Positions 17,002 through 26,182 are shown, counted from the stretch's first letter. The stretch is DNA of 53,664 nt from an uncultured Eubacteriales bacterium (GCA_900545175.1 UQYF01000017.1:1-53664); one strand, 5' to 3'. Program-made: numbers and translations. Notes: generated from the sequence alone by a model not told the origin.

Positions 17002-18804
17002 TTATTTGCCTTGTCCAGACTTCTCAACGGAATATTTATCGGAGTAATAATTTACATCCTTAGCTATGCCTGAGCCTTCCGAGTTTCTCATATCCTTAAG
17101 ATACTGATGAGTGTTAAAATCATCCGACTCAAATTCCATCATAGCTACCGCTATATTAGAACAATGGGCAACAATACGCTCTAAATTTGTTAACAGGTCA
17201 TTAAAAACAAAGCCATTTATCGCATCGCAATTACCACTCTGGAGTCTCACAATATGATTTCTCTTAAGCTCCGCACACAGCATGCGGACAGTTATTCTAA
17301 GTGGTTCAACCTGCCGTGCCAAATCGATATCATCCTCAGTGAAAGATTTTACAGTCATATCAAGTTCTTCCTTGACTGCACTGTAGAGTATCTCAAGCTC
17401 TCTCTTTGCATCATCTGAAAATTTAATCTTTTTCTCTACAATCTCCTTCGCCGCCCTTGATATTCCGCAGGCGTGGTCGGCAATTCGCTCAAAATCGCTG
17501 ACTGTATGCAGATATTTTGAATTCTGTACAGTCTGATTCTTATTAAGCCCTATCGCTGTAATCTTCATCATATATGTATCGAGCTTATCTTCATACTTAT
17601 CTATTACATTTTCCTTCTCCTGAATCAGATTGTATTTCTCGACAGAATAATTATCCATGAGGTCAAATGCCCTCATTACATTCTTCTGCGCCTTTCTTGC
17701 CATTCCATTCATGACAGTTCCGACCTGTGAGAGAGCAAGCTCAGGATTTCTTAAGAAACGTTCTTCAAGCAAATCGAAATCCGCCTGATCCTCAACATCA
17801 TCCGGTGTATCCCTAATTATCCAGAACATCAGCTTATTAATCTGCTTGATAAACGGTGCGAGAATGATAATAGTAAGCGTTCTGTAAATCGTATTCAAGA
17901 GTGCTATAGATATCGACTTCATCTCGACATCCATAAATGCAAACTGGCCACCATGTGTCACAATGGCCTGCACTATATAAAAGATTGTCCCGCATATAAG
18001 CATACCGGCTAAATCATTAAAAAGATATACCAATGCCGTTCTCTTTCCATTCTTATTAGAGCTCATACCACTCATAAGAACCGGACACGCTGCACCTACA
18101 CCAATACCCATAACTATAGGAAGTGCCGCAGAAAAAGGAAGATATCCTGACATGGCAACCGACTGCAAGATACCTACGGAAGCCGATGCGCTCTGTAAAA
18201 CAGCAGTAATAACAATACCCAGAAGGATTCCAAGAAAAGGATTGGAAAACTTCGTAAGCATTCCCATGAAAAATGAATTATTCTGAAGCGGAGCCATAGC
18301 TTCCTTCATCGTAGACATACCAATCATAAGAATTGTAAATCCAAACAAAATATCACCAACTGCCTTGTGAGTCTCTTTCTTAGAAAGATTTCTGACTAAA
18401 AGACCCACAATCGCAACAATCGCAGCGATACTTGACGAAGACAATAATGCCGCAACTCCCTCTGCTCCCTGAATATCAGACAGACATAAAATCCATCCGG
18501 TAATACTCGTTCCTATATTAGCACCCATTATAATACCGATTCCCTGAACAACCTTCATCATACCGGAATTAACGAAACCGACTACCATAACAGATGTTGC
18601 CGAGGATGACTGTATAATAGCTGTAACCCCCGCTCCCAACAAAATTCCCTTAAGCGGAGTACTTGTCAGCCCATACAAAAGCGTCTCAAGCTTATTTCCC
18701 GCAACTTTCTTAAGACCGTCTCCCATCACACTCATGCCATACAGAAAAAGTGCAACACCGCTAAACAATCCCAGAAATAATAACGTCACCGATACAGCAT
18801 CCAT
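17002..18804 (-). CDS. Na/Pi cotransporter with PhoU-like C-terminus
   Basis: A 600-residue membrane protein. The N-terminal half has two repeated Na/Pi-II units, each with a QSS motif region (AIIQSSSATSVMVVGFVNSG; a second LQSASASVGILQS). The C-terminal ~200 residues form a PhoU-like helical bundle (ERIADHACGISRAAKEI; VAHCSNIAVAMMEFE). It imports phosphate with sodium; the PhoU part probably regulates it. Start chosen at the ATG at 18804 with GAGGA seven bases upstream; a GTG at 18810 is in frame. Confidence 0.88.
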   Translation of the reverse strand: MDAVSVTLLFLGLFSGVALFLYGMSVMGDGLKKVAGNKLETLLYGLTSTPLKGILLGAGVTAIIQSSSATSVMVVGFVNSGMMKVVQGIGIIMGANIGTSITGWILCLSDIQGAEGVAALLSSSSIAAIVAIVGLLVRNLSKKETHKAVGDILFGFTILMIGMSTMKEAMAPLQNNSFFMGMLTKFSNPFLGILLGIVITAVLQSASASVGILQSVAMSGYLPFSAALPIVMGIGVGAACPVLMSGMSSNKNGKRTALVYLFNDLAGMLICGTIFYIVQAIVTHGGQFAFMDVEMKSISIALLNTIYRTLTIIILAPFIKQINKLMFWIIRDTPDDVEDQADFDLLEERFLRNPELALSQVGTVMNGMARKAQKNVMRAFDLMDNYSVEKYNLIQEKENVIDKYEDKLDTYMMKITAIGLNKNQTVQNSKYLHTVSDFERIADHACGISRAAKEIVEKKIKFSDDAKRELEILYSAVKEELDMTVKSFTEDDIDLARQVEPLRITVRMLCAELKRNHIVRLQSGNCDAINGFVFNDLLTNLERIVAHCSNIAVAMMEFESDDFNTHQYLKDMRNSEGSGIAKDVNYYSDKYSVEKSGQGK

Positions 18805-18921
18805 AACCACGTCCTCGTTTCTTTTATTCTTTTATACATATGGTTTAATTGTAATACAGAATTTTTCGTTTTTCAAGAAATTTACATTGTTATTACTCAT
18901 AATTCACATTTTTTTTAGAAT

Positions 18922-19488
18922 TCATCTTCTCTTATTGAACTTATATCCGGTTATTGAGCCAACTATACCGCCCGCAATATGTGCCATATTTGATATATTA
19001 TCATTCAAAAAGATACCATCATATACCTGCTGCCCCAAATAAATCAATGCGACAAGCACAAAGCTTATCGGAATTTCACCTTCCCTGAAGTTCGTAAACG
19101 ATGTGAGCAGTATAAATGCGAATACTACACCGCTTGCACCGCAGAGGGCAACTCTTGGGAAAAATATGTAATTTATAATGCCTGTAACAAGTGCTGTAAC
19201 AATAATAATCTTTAAAATATTGTCCCCGCCATGCTTCTCCTCAAGCATAGGTCCAAGCAGCAGCAGATACGATGCATTCCCGATAAAATGTATCCATCCG
19301 CTATGTCCAAGCACATGTGTAAAGAATCTCAGATACGTCAGCGGATTTGTAAGTGACGAATGATAAGTCATGAACAGCAGAACATTGCTTGCTCCCTGCG
19401 TTATATAGTTAAGCAATGTCGCAACAAAACATAACAAAACAAAAGTGAGTGTTACCGGTGCATTGTAGGTCAACCTTATCTTTTTCAT
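18922..19488 (-). CDS. Rhomboid-family intramembrane serine protease
   Basis: A 188-residue polytopic membrane protein. Active-site serine in GASGVVFAF, catalytic histidine in HIAGG, and the upstream H-x5-H-x3-N (HSGWIHFIGN) that forms the oxyanion/first catalytic segment. About six membrane spans. Substrates unknown. Start at the ATG at 19488, with GGAGGAG nine bases upstream. Confidence 0.85.
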   Translation of the reverse strand: MKKIRLTYNAPVTLTFVLLCFVATLLNYITQGASNVLLFMTYHSSLTNPLTYLRFFTHVLGHSGWIHFIGNASYLLLLGPMLEEKHGGDNILKIIIVTALVTGIINYIFFPRVALCGASGVVFAFILLTSFTNFREGEIPISFVLVALIYLGQQVYDGIFLNDNISNMAHIAGGIVGSITGYKFNKRR

Positions 19489-19568
19489 GGCTGCTATCTC
19501 CTCCATCATAGTTTATGATATTTTAACTTTCTTATATTCCTGACGCAAAGTATTTTATATCAGATATT

Positions 19569-19657
19569 CACAATCCACTCTCGCTTCCTGTTCATAAAAA
19601 ACCGATGCTTCGCACCTCTATCCGATACCTGCTCGTACCAGACACCGGACAGAAAAG
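19569..19657. repeat. Dispersed ~88-bp repeat, copy B2
   Basis: Second copy of the element at 12006-12091. The rest of the gap (19489-19938) is AT-rich; a TATAAT at about 19880 with TTGCAC upstream is a weak promoter candidate for the vWA gene. Confidence 0.55.
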
Positions 19658-19938
19658 TTCACCCATCGTTTCTCGTTTATTATAAAATGCCTGCGTTTAT
19701 ATAATTGTATACAACTCCTTTGATCCAGTCAATAATTAGAATTAAATTTCATATGCAAGGTAACCGATTGAGCTATCCTCCGCATGAATTTTATGACTCT
19801 AATAAGCTTTAATGCTTACAAAATAAAAATCTGTCAGAATACTTTAAATTTTTTTGCACAAAGTCACTTTTTTATATGTTATAATAAGTAAATATATATG
19901 TACAGTTACGAAAAAATGAGGAAGAGCTTGCACATGAG

Positions 19939-20687
19939 ATGATGGGAAAAATCAGTCTCTCAAAAGATAAGGTAAACCTCGAAAAGCATGTTGTAAGCTT
20001 ATCAAAATGTGTGGTTGATTTAAGCAAAAAAACGGTGTTGATTTAGGCTCAACAAGTGCAAAGGTTGTGGTTGTCTTGGATTACAGCGGTTCTATGGCTA
20101 ACTTATATTCTAATGGTACCGTTCAAAAGACTATTAACCGCCTTGTACCACTCGGATTAACATTTGACGATAATGGTTCTATTGATGTTTATCTTTTTCA
20201 GAACGATTACCGCAAGCTTCCCGACCTTAATCTTACCAATTATGAAAATTATGTAAAGAATATTGTCAACACTTCCGGTTATTCTATGGGCGGCACTTGC
20301 TACGCTCCTGTTCTCAAAGCTATTATCGAAGGCAGCTCATACAAAAAAGGCGGCTTCCTCGGATTTGGTGCAAAGACGGTTACAACGAAGGCTTTAGTTG
20401 ATGACGGAGACCCAACATTTATTCTTTTCATCACCGATGGCGAAAACGCCGACAAGCCTGCAGCTGATAAGATTATCAAGAAATCTTCTGATATGAATGT
20501 ATTTATTCAATTCATAGGTATCGGTAATGAGCAGTTCAAATACCTTATTGCCCTAGATGATATGCCCGGAAGAACCCATGATAATACCGGCTTCTCTAAA
20601 ATGAAGGATTTGGACAACGCCTCTGACAATGAATTATATACAAATGTTCTTGAACAGTTCTCCGGCTGGCTTAATGGTCTTCAGTAA
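19939..20687 (+). pseudogene. vWA-domain protein (TerF/TerY-like) with a -1 frameshift
   Basis: Two reading frames together encode one ~248-residue von Willebrand A protein. Frame 1 (from the ATG at 19939 or 19942) gives MGKISLSKDKVNLEKHVV and runs into TAG at 20044. Frame 2 continues with GVDLGSTSAKVVVVLDYSGS. The shift lies in a run of seven A at 20026-20032; one extra A would restore SKKNGVDLG. The MIDAS motif is intact (DYSGS, the Thr in GGTCYAP, and ITDGEN). The family is often linked to tellurite/stress gene clusters. It could be a pseudogene, a sequencing error or a slippage-dependent gene. No good SD is visible. Confidence 0.65.
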
Positions 20688-20720
20688 ATCCAACCTATTT
20701 TATAAAAATAGTCTTTAGCC

Positions 20721-20764
20721 GACCGTCCATCATTCTGATTTTAAAATCAGAATGATGGACGGTC
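20721..20764. repeat. 44-bp perfect palindrome next to the CRISPR array
   Basis: Two 22-base arms, GACCGTCCATCATTCTGATT plus TT and its exact reverse complement, with no loop between. It lies 33 bp after the vWA stop and 36 bp before the first CRISPR repeat. No T-run follows on either strand, so it is not a typical intrinsic terminator. Confidence 0.85.
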
Positions 20765-20800
20765 TATGTGCGGTAATTCCATTTATCACAGAAATAAAAT

Positions 20801-21166
20801 GTTGTTGTTCCCAGTTATCGCTTGGTATGGTATAATCGCCGAAGAAGAACAGGCAATAGGCATCTGGTTGTTGTTCCCAGTTATCGCTTGGTATGGTATA
20901 ATGTAATGCGCTTGCGATTGCGAGAAACATAGGTTGTTGTTCCCAGTTATCGCTTGGTATGGTATAATAAATCACCAATACTAAAATTATAATCTTGGGT
21001 TGTTGTTCCCAGTTATCGCTTGGTATGGTATAATAGAAAAGCGGCAGGCGTGACGCAAAAGGAAGTTGTTGTTCCCAGTTATCGCTTGGTATGGTATAAT
21101 TTGATGAAGCAGTCAAATCAAGGACAAGCAGTTGTTGTTCCCAGTTATCGCTTGGTATGGTATAAT
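20801..21166 (+). CRISPR. Type II-C CRISPR array, 6 repeats and 5 spacers
   Basis: Six identical 36-bp repeats at 20801, 20867, 20933, 20999, 21065 and 21131. They begin GTTGTTGTTCCCAG and end CTTGGTATGGTATAAT. Five spacers of exactly 30 bp lie between them (20837-20866, 20903-20932, 20969-20998, 21035-21064, 21101-21130). The repeat closely resembles Neisseria/Campylobacter type II-C repeats. It pairs with the tracrRNA at 26030-26147, which fixes the crRNA strand as +. Each repeat ends in an extended -10 box (TGGTATAAT). Only 36 bp separate the array from an upstream palindrome. The array runs convergent to the cas operon. Spacer targets cannot be determined here. Confidence 0.97.
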
Positions 21167-21174
21167 AGGGAACG

Positions 21175-21211
21175 AAAAATCCCCATGTTTATTATGTTCA
21201 TGGGGATTTTT
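21175..21211. terminator. Bidirectional terminator between array and cas2
   Basis: AAAAATCCCCATG pairs with CATGGGGATTTTT around an 11-base loop; T-runs on both strands. It ends crRNA transcription (+) and the cas operon (-). Confidence 0.85.
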
Positions 21212-21265
21212 CATGTAAAAAAAGATGGCAAAAGTTTCTTTTTCGTAAGCAAAATTATTCTTTTT

Positions 21266-21586
21266 TCAAAAAATATTTATCAAATCCGTTGATTCGTCCA
21301 TATCATGAAATGTCGATGTTCCAAGAAGAATATCAATGGACGAATACTGCTTTTCTGACAAGACAAGGCAGCGCACAGAGCCTTTTTGCGGTAAATTTTG
21401 TTTCAGGCGTTGCTTATGCATTTGTATTGAGTCGGCACCATTGCAAAGCCGCGAATACACAGACCATTGAACCATGACATATCCATCCTTCAAAAGAAAT
21501 CTGCGAAATTTAGCCGCTGCTTTTCTGTCTTTATCTTTTACAACAGGCAAATCAAAAAATACCATCAATCTCATAAACTTATTCAT
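21266..21586 (-). CDS. cas2: CRISPR-associated endonuclease Cas2
   Basis: A 106-residue ferredoxin-fold protein beginning MNKFMRLMVFFDLPV, with the conserved Asp in FFDLP, then a long KFRRFLLKDGYVMVQWSVY helix-strand typical of type II Cas2. With Cas1 it forms the spacer integration complex. It overlaps the 3' end of cas1 by 8 bp and is the last gene of the operon. Confidence 0.95.
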   Translation of the reverse strand: MNKFMRLMVFFDLPVVKDKDRKAAAKFRRFLLKDGYVMVQWSVYSRLCNGADSIQMHKQRLKQNLPQKGSVRCLVLSEKQYSSIDILLGTSTFHDMDESTDLINIF

Positions 21587-22481
21587 AGCTATGCACCTGC
21601 AACGGTATTAATTCAGGAAGCTCAAGGTCTGTCCTGTTTCCTTGTATAGCTCCGCTATAACTGTACACAATCATATCAATACAGTTGCTTATAATGCGCT
21701 TATCCCCTTTCACAGACATATCGTAATTAATAATATTGAATAAATCTCTTTTTATCTGAGGAGTCAGGCCAGAATCAACTTCAGCTATATCAAAATGACT
21801 CGCCACATACAAATCAACCAACGGTCTGAATACCTCAATAAGGTCATCTGCCAGATTAAAGCTGTTCAGTTCGCTATGATGAAACATTCCAAGTGAAGGT
21901 TCCAGACCATAGCATACAATCGACCTTGCAATCAAACCTCTTATTATCGCATATGCATAATTCATTGCCGAATTTATTATACATTCATTATCTCTCGTAA
22001 AATCATCACCGTACAGAGCACGAAAATAGTACGCTGCTGCTTTTGCTTCTACATGGGTTTTATCTCCGGATTGAACCTCTTTTGTCATTGCTAGGAGCTT
22101 ATCATAACCATCTAATCCCATTTCTTTCAGACACAATGCCTGATTTTTTATCTTGCACACAATAATCTGCTGCCATAGCCTCTTGATAAGCGGCTTTCCA
22201 ACTTCAATCTGTCTTGTAAGCATCTTAAAATGCCTGCTGTGCTTTACTAATGGCAAAAGAACTGCGTTCGGGAGATGTTTTTCATCACACACATACAATG
22301 CAATCTCATTTTTTGCAAACTCCTGAAGCATGTATGAAGATACCGTAACGGACTGATTCTCTATAAGAACACAATTAATATCTTCAAGCGGAAAGCTAAC
22401 GCCCTTTTCGCCTATAACCAGCTGCCCGTTTTCGATATGCAGACCTATAAAACTGTCAATCTTTATGTTACGATATCCCAT
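21579..22481 (-). CDS. cas1: CRISPR-associated integrase Cas1 (type II)
   Basis: A 300-residue Cas1. The catalytic metal ligands are recognisable: Glu in HVEAKAAAYYFRALYG (~148), His in GMFHHSELNSFNLADDLIE (~203) and the following Asp/Glu. It integrates new spacers. Start at the ATG at 22481 with AGGAGG five bases upstream; a GTG two codons earlier lies inside the SD. It begins 16 bp after the cas9 stop. No cas4 or csn2 is present, which defines subtype II-C. Confidence 0.96.
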   Translation of the reverse strand: MGYRNIKIDSFIGLHIENGQLVIGEKGVSFPLEDINCVLIENQSVTVSSYMLQEFAKNEIALYVCDEKHLPNAVLLPLVKHSRHFKMLTRQIEVGKPLIKRLWQQIIVCKIKNQALCLKEMGLDGYDKLLAMTKEVQSGDKTHVEAKAAAYYFRALYGDDFTRDNECIINSAMNYAYAIIRGLIARSIVCYGLEPSLGMFHHSELNSFNLADDLIEVFRPLVDLYVASHFDIAEVDSGLTPQIKRDLFNIINYDMSVKGDKRIISNCIDMIVYSYSGAIQGNRTDLELPELIPLQVHSYE

Positions 22482-22497
22482 ATACACCTCCTAAAAA

Positions 22498-25400
22498 CTA
22501 ATTGAATGTCATGCGTTTCTCTTTTTTTACAAAAGAAATATTTCCAAGCACATCGACCTGGCATTTATATAGTTTATCAACCGTCACTATACTACTTCTA
22601 AAAGAAAAAGATTTATCATGCGCCTCACATGAAAATGCTAAACCACTAACATCTGCCCCACCAAAATACATATATACTCCTTCACTACTATTGGGTATAG
22701 GATATTTACATTTATCTATACTTTTTAAAGGAAGTTTATCTTTTTTTATGTATAATAAATCATTTTTATATAAGCTAAAAAGAAAATTTTTATCATCAAC
22801 AGTTTCCCAATCTGATGAATTTTTATTTTTAGCAGCACATTTATTTGGCAATCTATCTCTCACGACATCAGAAACATATACCGGAACAAAATAATATCTT
22901 CCATTAACGCAATAAATATCAACCCTAATCATGCTGTCATTATTAGCAAACCCATTTACCTTTTTTAACGGTACACCTATAGTCTTTTTTTCAAACACTT
23001 TTATCTTTTTCACAATAGGTCCATTTGTTCCATCTGATTTAGGTTTATAAAATGCTTTTTCAAAAGCTTTCTTTGGGTCATTTTCATAGTCCTTCAATTG
23101 CTTTACTAGAGCGTTATATAATAAACTATCACTTTCAGGATTAAAATAATTAGGTATTTCCCCATTTTTATCTAATTTCAGATTCGTAATCGCAGTCTTA
23201 TACACAACATAACCCTTTTCGACACCACACCCCCCATTCTCATAATACTTCCCCGAGCGTATAGTCTCCTCATGTGCCTGTCCGCTCACCTTATGGTTAG
23301 GCATTCTTGAGACAAATATTCCGTCAAGCACTCCCCTGCGTCCGGGTCTTCCTTTAACAAACATCCACTCTGGATAGTTAATACGATTGCAAACATCTGC
23401 ATGTGACGTGAGATATTCTAATGGAGATGTCTCAAAATCTATTGCACCTGCTACTCCATGATAGCGTGCCATGCGAATATCCAATTCCTCTTTAAAATGC
23501 TGCCATGGCAGAGGAAATTTCTTACCAAATTGCTTATCATATTGTTCCCTGGTAACAATATTGTCGTCAAATTCCTTCTTTGACTCCTTGTTTACATGTC
23601 TATTAATTCTTTCAAGTTCCAATTCCCTACACTTAAAATAATCCGAAATAGAATTAATCATCCCCTGTGTTGTACATGCAATAACAACCGCATCTTGTGC
23701 ATGATGAAGATGTGTTCTTCTATCTTTTTTCTCGAGTCCCCATCCTTTACTTAAAAAATTAGTGATTGAACCATTTAATGCCATTACTTGCTGTGTTTTT
23801 TTATTCGTAGAATTCTGATATGGCTTTAAATATAGATTTTTTCGTATTAAATTATATAAAAATGTTGTAGCATACTGTGTATCCTGCAAGTTACGCTTTT
23901 TAAATTCATTTGTATCTTCATCTGTGATAGTTTTCTTTAATAACTTCTGTTTTTTCTTGTAATCCTTTATGCAATGTTCAACTCTGATAGTAAATTCTTC
24001 CCAAGCTTTCTCTCCACCGTGTGATATTAAATATTCATACGGAGTTCTGTTCCCCTTAATTCTATTTGCCTCAGCCCTTACAAGAACCTTATTACGATAG
24101 CTGTCATCAAAGGTTTTACTATATGGAAGAATATGGTCAATATCATAACCGCCATCTCCTGAAAATAATTCATCAGCCGAAATTTTTTTACCTGTATACA
24201 AGCATATTTCCTTCTGTTCCTTCCAAAGACGATACTTAACAATATCCTTCCCTGTAGGAATTGGCTTATATTCTCTTATTTCATCAAGGAATTTATCATT
24301 TTCCTCACTTCTTTTTTTCATATCATTATCTATTTTGTCACGCTCTTTTTTATTTTTTGCCATCTCTCTTGATAATTCAATACTGACAGCCTGCGGACTT
24401 CCATATTCGGTTATAATAGCATTTATAACCTTAATAGTCTGTGAAACAGCACGTCTTACTACCGGATTAGTTATTCCATTTAATGTTTCTCTAATCTTTT
24501 CTCCTCCATTATCATTCAGCAATATTGATTTTCCAGTACAAATATCTGCCGCAAAATCACCATAACCAGCCATTTGACATGCATCGCTATATACTTTCCC
24601 TTCAAGCAGAAAAGGAATTATCTTTTTCATGGCATCCAACGATAAGCCCTGTGGTTTGTTACATGACAATTTAAGCAAATCATTGCATTGTTCCTCTTCT
24701 ATCCCCAAATCTCTTAATTCTTTCAGTCTACTATCATCATTCTTGTATCTGGCAAGATTATATGCTATTTCATCATATAAATCTGCACATTCATCACTTA
24801 ATATTTCACCAGTACATTCCCTTTTTAATGCTTTAGTTATGCTATGATAATTTATCATTTTTATAAATGTACTCTGTTCACTATCTTTTTTCTTTCCTTT
24901 ACTATATGTAAGATTATAAAATTTTTCATTGTTTTTAAGACCAATCTCTTTTCTAACTGCAGAATATTTTACTTCATTTTGTTTATGAACCAGTTCAATA
25001 ATTTTATTTCTTTCCTCTTCCGTAAAATTTCTCACATTTCCACCATCATCTACAATTCTAGTATGATTTATATTCTGCAGGACAACAAACAATTCAGATG
25101 TATATGCAGCTTTTGGTGCACATCTCTTTCCATTTTTACCCTCAAAAGGGCACTTTCCAAATTCAAATCCATCTATGGCATACTTACTAGGATACCCCGG
25201 ACCAAGGTCAAATGAACGTTGACCCAACATTATATCCAAAAACGCTTTCTCAACCCCGTCAGATGCCACTGTATTTCCATATTTTCTTTGAGCATTGAAT
25301 AGTGCATGTACCTCATCCACCAGCATATCTCTAAGTATAATTACTTTATATTCGCCCATTTTATTTCGAGGACAAAAGATATATCCACATGCATTCCAAT

Positions 25401-26013
25401 TACTATCTATTTTAAATTTTTCATCAAGATACAGCATTTCTCCAATGGTTCTGTACCCCTTTTCTTCCATAAGCTTTTTATTATTACTTATACTTTCTTT
25501 TATCGCTCCATTTTCTTTTTTCTTTGCATCATCACTATTATTCTCATTGTCTGCCGCCTTGCTTGTCGACTTAAACCCTCTATGCTTCGCGATATGTAGC
25601 AAAACCTGTGCCAGCTCATCATTGGCAAGCCTTCTGTCAAGTCCTTCATATCTTAACCTATACACGTCAGGCAGTCCTGCCCTCTTATAACGCGCTTCAA
25701 ACTCCTCTATGTTGATAAGACCTTCCGCCTGAAAAAGCTTCTTGATGCGCTCTAATCTGTGTCCGCGCCTTCTGATTCTCCTTCTCATAGAACGTGCTTC
25801 ACGACGCTTACCCGAAAGCAATTCCCCCGTATTATCCGGGGCATCAAAAATTCTCACTCCCAAATCAATAATTCTAAACGGTTCACCATGGCTGTTGTTC
25901 TCCAGCACAGCCCATCCAACCGATGCTATACCTATATCAAGCCCTATTCTGTAATTCAGGTCTGTCGGCTTAGGTACCTCTGCTTTTCTGTTTAAATGCT
26001 TCATTTCCTCCAT
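22498..26013 (-). CDS. cas9: CRISPR-associated endonuclease Cas9, type II-C
   Basis: A 1171-residue Cas9, compact for the family. In order: RuvC-I with Asp26 (IGLDIGIASVGWAV), Arg-rich bridge helix (~70-92), REC lobe (~95-520), RuvC-II with Glu546 (VSIELSREMAKN), HNH with His627 (YDIDHILPYSKTFDDSYRNK and NRIKGNRTPYE), RuvC-III (HHAQDAVVIAC, Asp774), then a wedge/PAM-interacting region (~870-1171). Catalytic residues all look intact. The REC lobe carries two Cys pairs (~210-215 and ~288-298) worth noting. The start is the ATG at 26013 with AAAGGA upstream. The open frame continues 28 codons upstream, but those codons overlap the tracrRNA terminator hairpin. It cuts DNA guided by the crRNA from the adjacent array. 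PAM is unknown. Confidence 0.97.
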   Translation of the reverse strand: MEEMKHLNRKAEVPKPTDLNYRIGLDIGIASVGWAVLENNSHGEPFRIIDLGVRIFDAPDNTGELLSGKRREARSMRRRIRRRGHRLERIKKLFQAEGLINIEEFEARYKRAGLPDVYRLRYEGLDRRLANDELAQVLLHIAKHRGFKSTSKAADNENNSDDAKKKENGAIKESISNNKKLMEEKGYRTIGEMLYLDEKFKIDSNWNACGYIFCPRNKMGEYKVIILRDMLVDEVHALFNAQRKYGNTVASDGVEKAFLDIMLGQRSFDLGPGYPSKYAIDGFEFGKCPFEGKNGKRCAPKAAYTSELFVVLQNINHTRIVDDGGNVRNFTEEERNKIIELVHKQNEVKYSAVRKEIGLKNNEKFYNLTYSKGKKKDSEQSTFIKMINYHSITKALKRECTGEILSDECADLYDEIAYNLARYKNDDSRLKELRDLGIEEEQCNDLLKLSCNKPQGLSLDAMKKIIPFLLEGKVYSDACQMAGYGDFAADICTGKSILLNDNGGEKIRETLNGITNPVVRRAVSQTIKVINAIITEYGSPQAVSIELSREMAKNKKERDKIDNDMKKRSEENDKFLDEIREYKPIPTGKDIVKYRLWKEQKEICLYTGKKISADELFSGDGGYDIDHILPYSKTFDDSYRNKVLVRAEANRIKGNRTPYEYLISHGGEKAWEEFTIRVEHCIKDYKKKQKLLKKTITDEDTNEFKKRNLQDTQYATTFLYNLIRKNLYLKPYQNSTNKKTQQVMALNGSITNFLSKGWGLEKKDRRTHLHHAQDAVVIACTTQGMINSISDYFKCRELELERINRHVNKESKKEFDDNIVTREQYDKQFGKKFPLPWQHFKEELDIRMARYHGVAGAIDFETSPLEYLTSHADVCNRINYPEWMFVKGRPGRRGVLDGIFVSRMPNHKVSGQAHEETIRSGKYYENGGCGVEKGYVVYKTAITNLKLDKNGEIPNYFNPESDSLLYNALVKQLKDYENDPKKAFEKAFYKPKSDGTNGPIVKKIKVFEKKTIGVPLKKVNGFANNDSMIRVDIYCVNGRYYFVPVYVSDVVRDRLPNKCAAKNKNSSDWETVDDKNFLFSLYKNDLLYIKKDKLPLKSIDKCKYPIPNSSEGVYMYFGGADVSGLAFSCEAHDKSFSFRSSIVTVDKLYKCQVDVLGNISFVKKEKRMTFN

Positions 26014-26029
26014 AAGTATTCCTTTCTGC

Positions 26030-26147
26030 ATAAAATAGATAATCCCACCTAAAGTATTCACTTTAGATGGGATTAGAGCTTTGAGGTACACCGCCAACGG
26101 CGGGACCTTATTGTTGTAACCGTTTATCGCTTGGTATGATATAACGT
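26030..26147 (-). ncRNA. tracrRNA
   Basis: Read on the minus strand. An anti-repeat (26145-26110) carries CATACCAAGCGATAA, an exact complement of the repeat, then diverges and rejoins at ACAACAA, leaving the internal bulge usual for crRNA:tracrRNA. Next AATAAGG and a CCGCC-GTT-GGCGG nexus hairpin (26097-26087), and a terminator hairpin (26074-26041, AATCCCA arm) followed by a T-rich tail. The order matches the Neisseria meningitidis tracrRNA. A TTTACT-17-TATAAT promoter precedes it. Ends are inferred. Confidence 0.9.
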
Positions 26148-26153
26148 AAGTCT

Positions 26154-26182
26154 ATTATATCCCATATATTTACAAAAGTAAA
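26154..26182 (-). promoter_or_regulatory. Promoter of tracrRNA (and perhaps cas9)
   Basis: TTTACT (26177-26182), 17-bp spacer, TATAAT (26154-26159). The predicted start at about 26147 is just before the anti-repeat. Confidence 0.75.

Noticed and set aside
20730..21116. Open frame on the minus strand encoding repeated YTIPSDNWEQQ
   Set aside because: It is the antisense reading of the CRISPR array; the repeat and spacer lengths happen to keep the frame open.
21266..26013. Type II-A or II-B CRISPR system
   Set aside because: No csn2 or cas4 lies next to cas1-cas2; the three-gene set and the repeat type indicate II-C.
26014..26097. N-terminal extension of Cas9
   Set aside because: These 28 codons overlap the tracrRNA terminator hairpin; the ATG at 26013 has its own SD.
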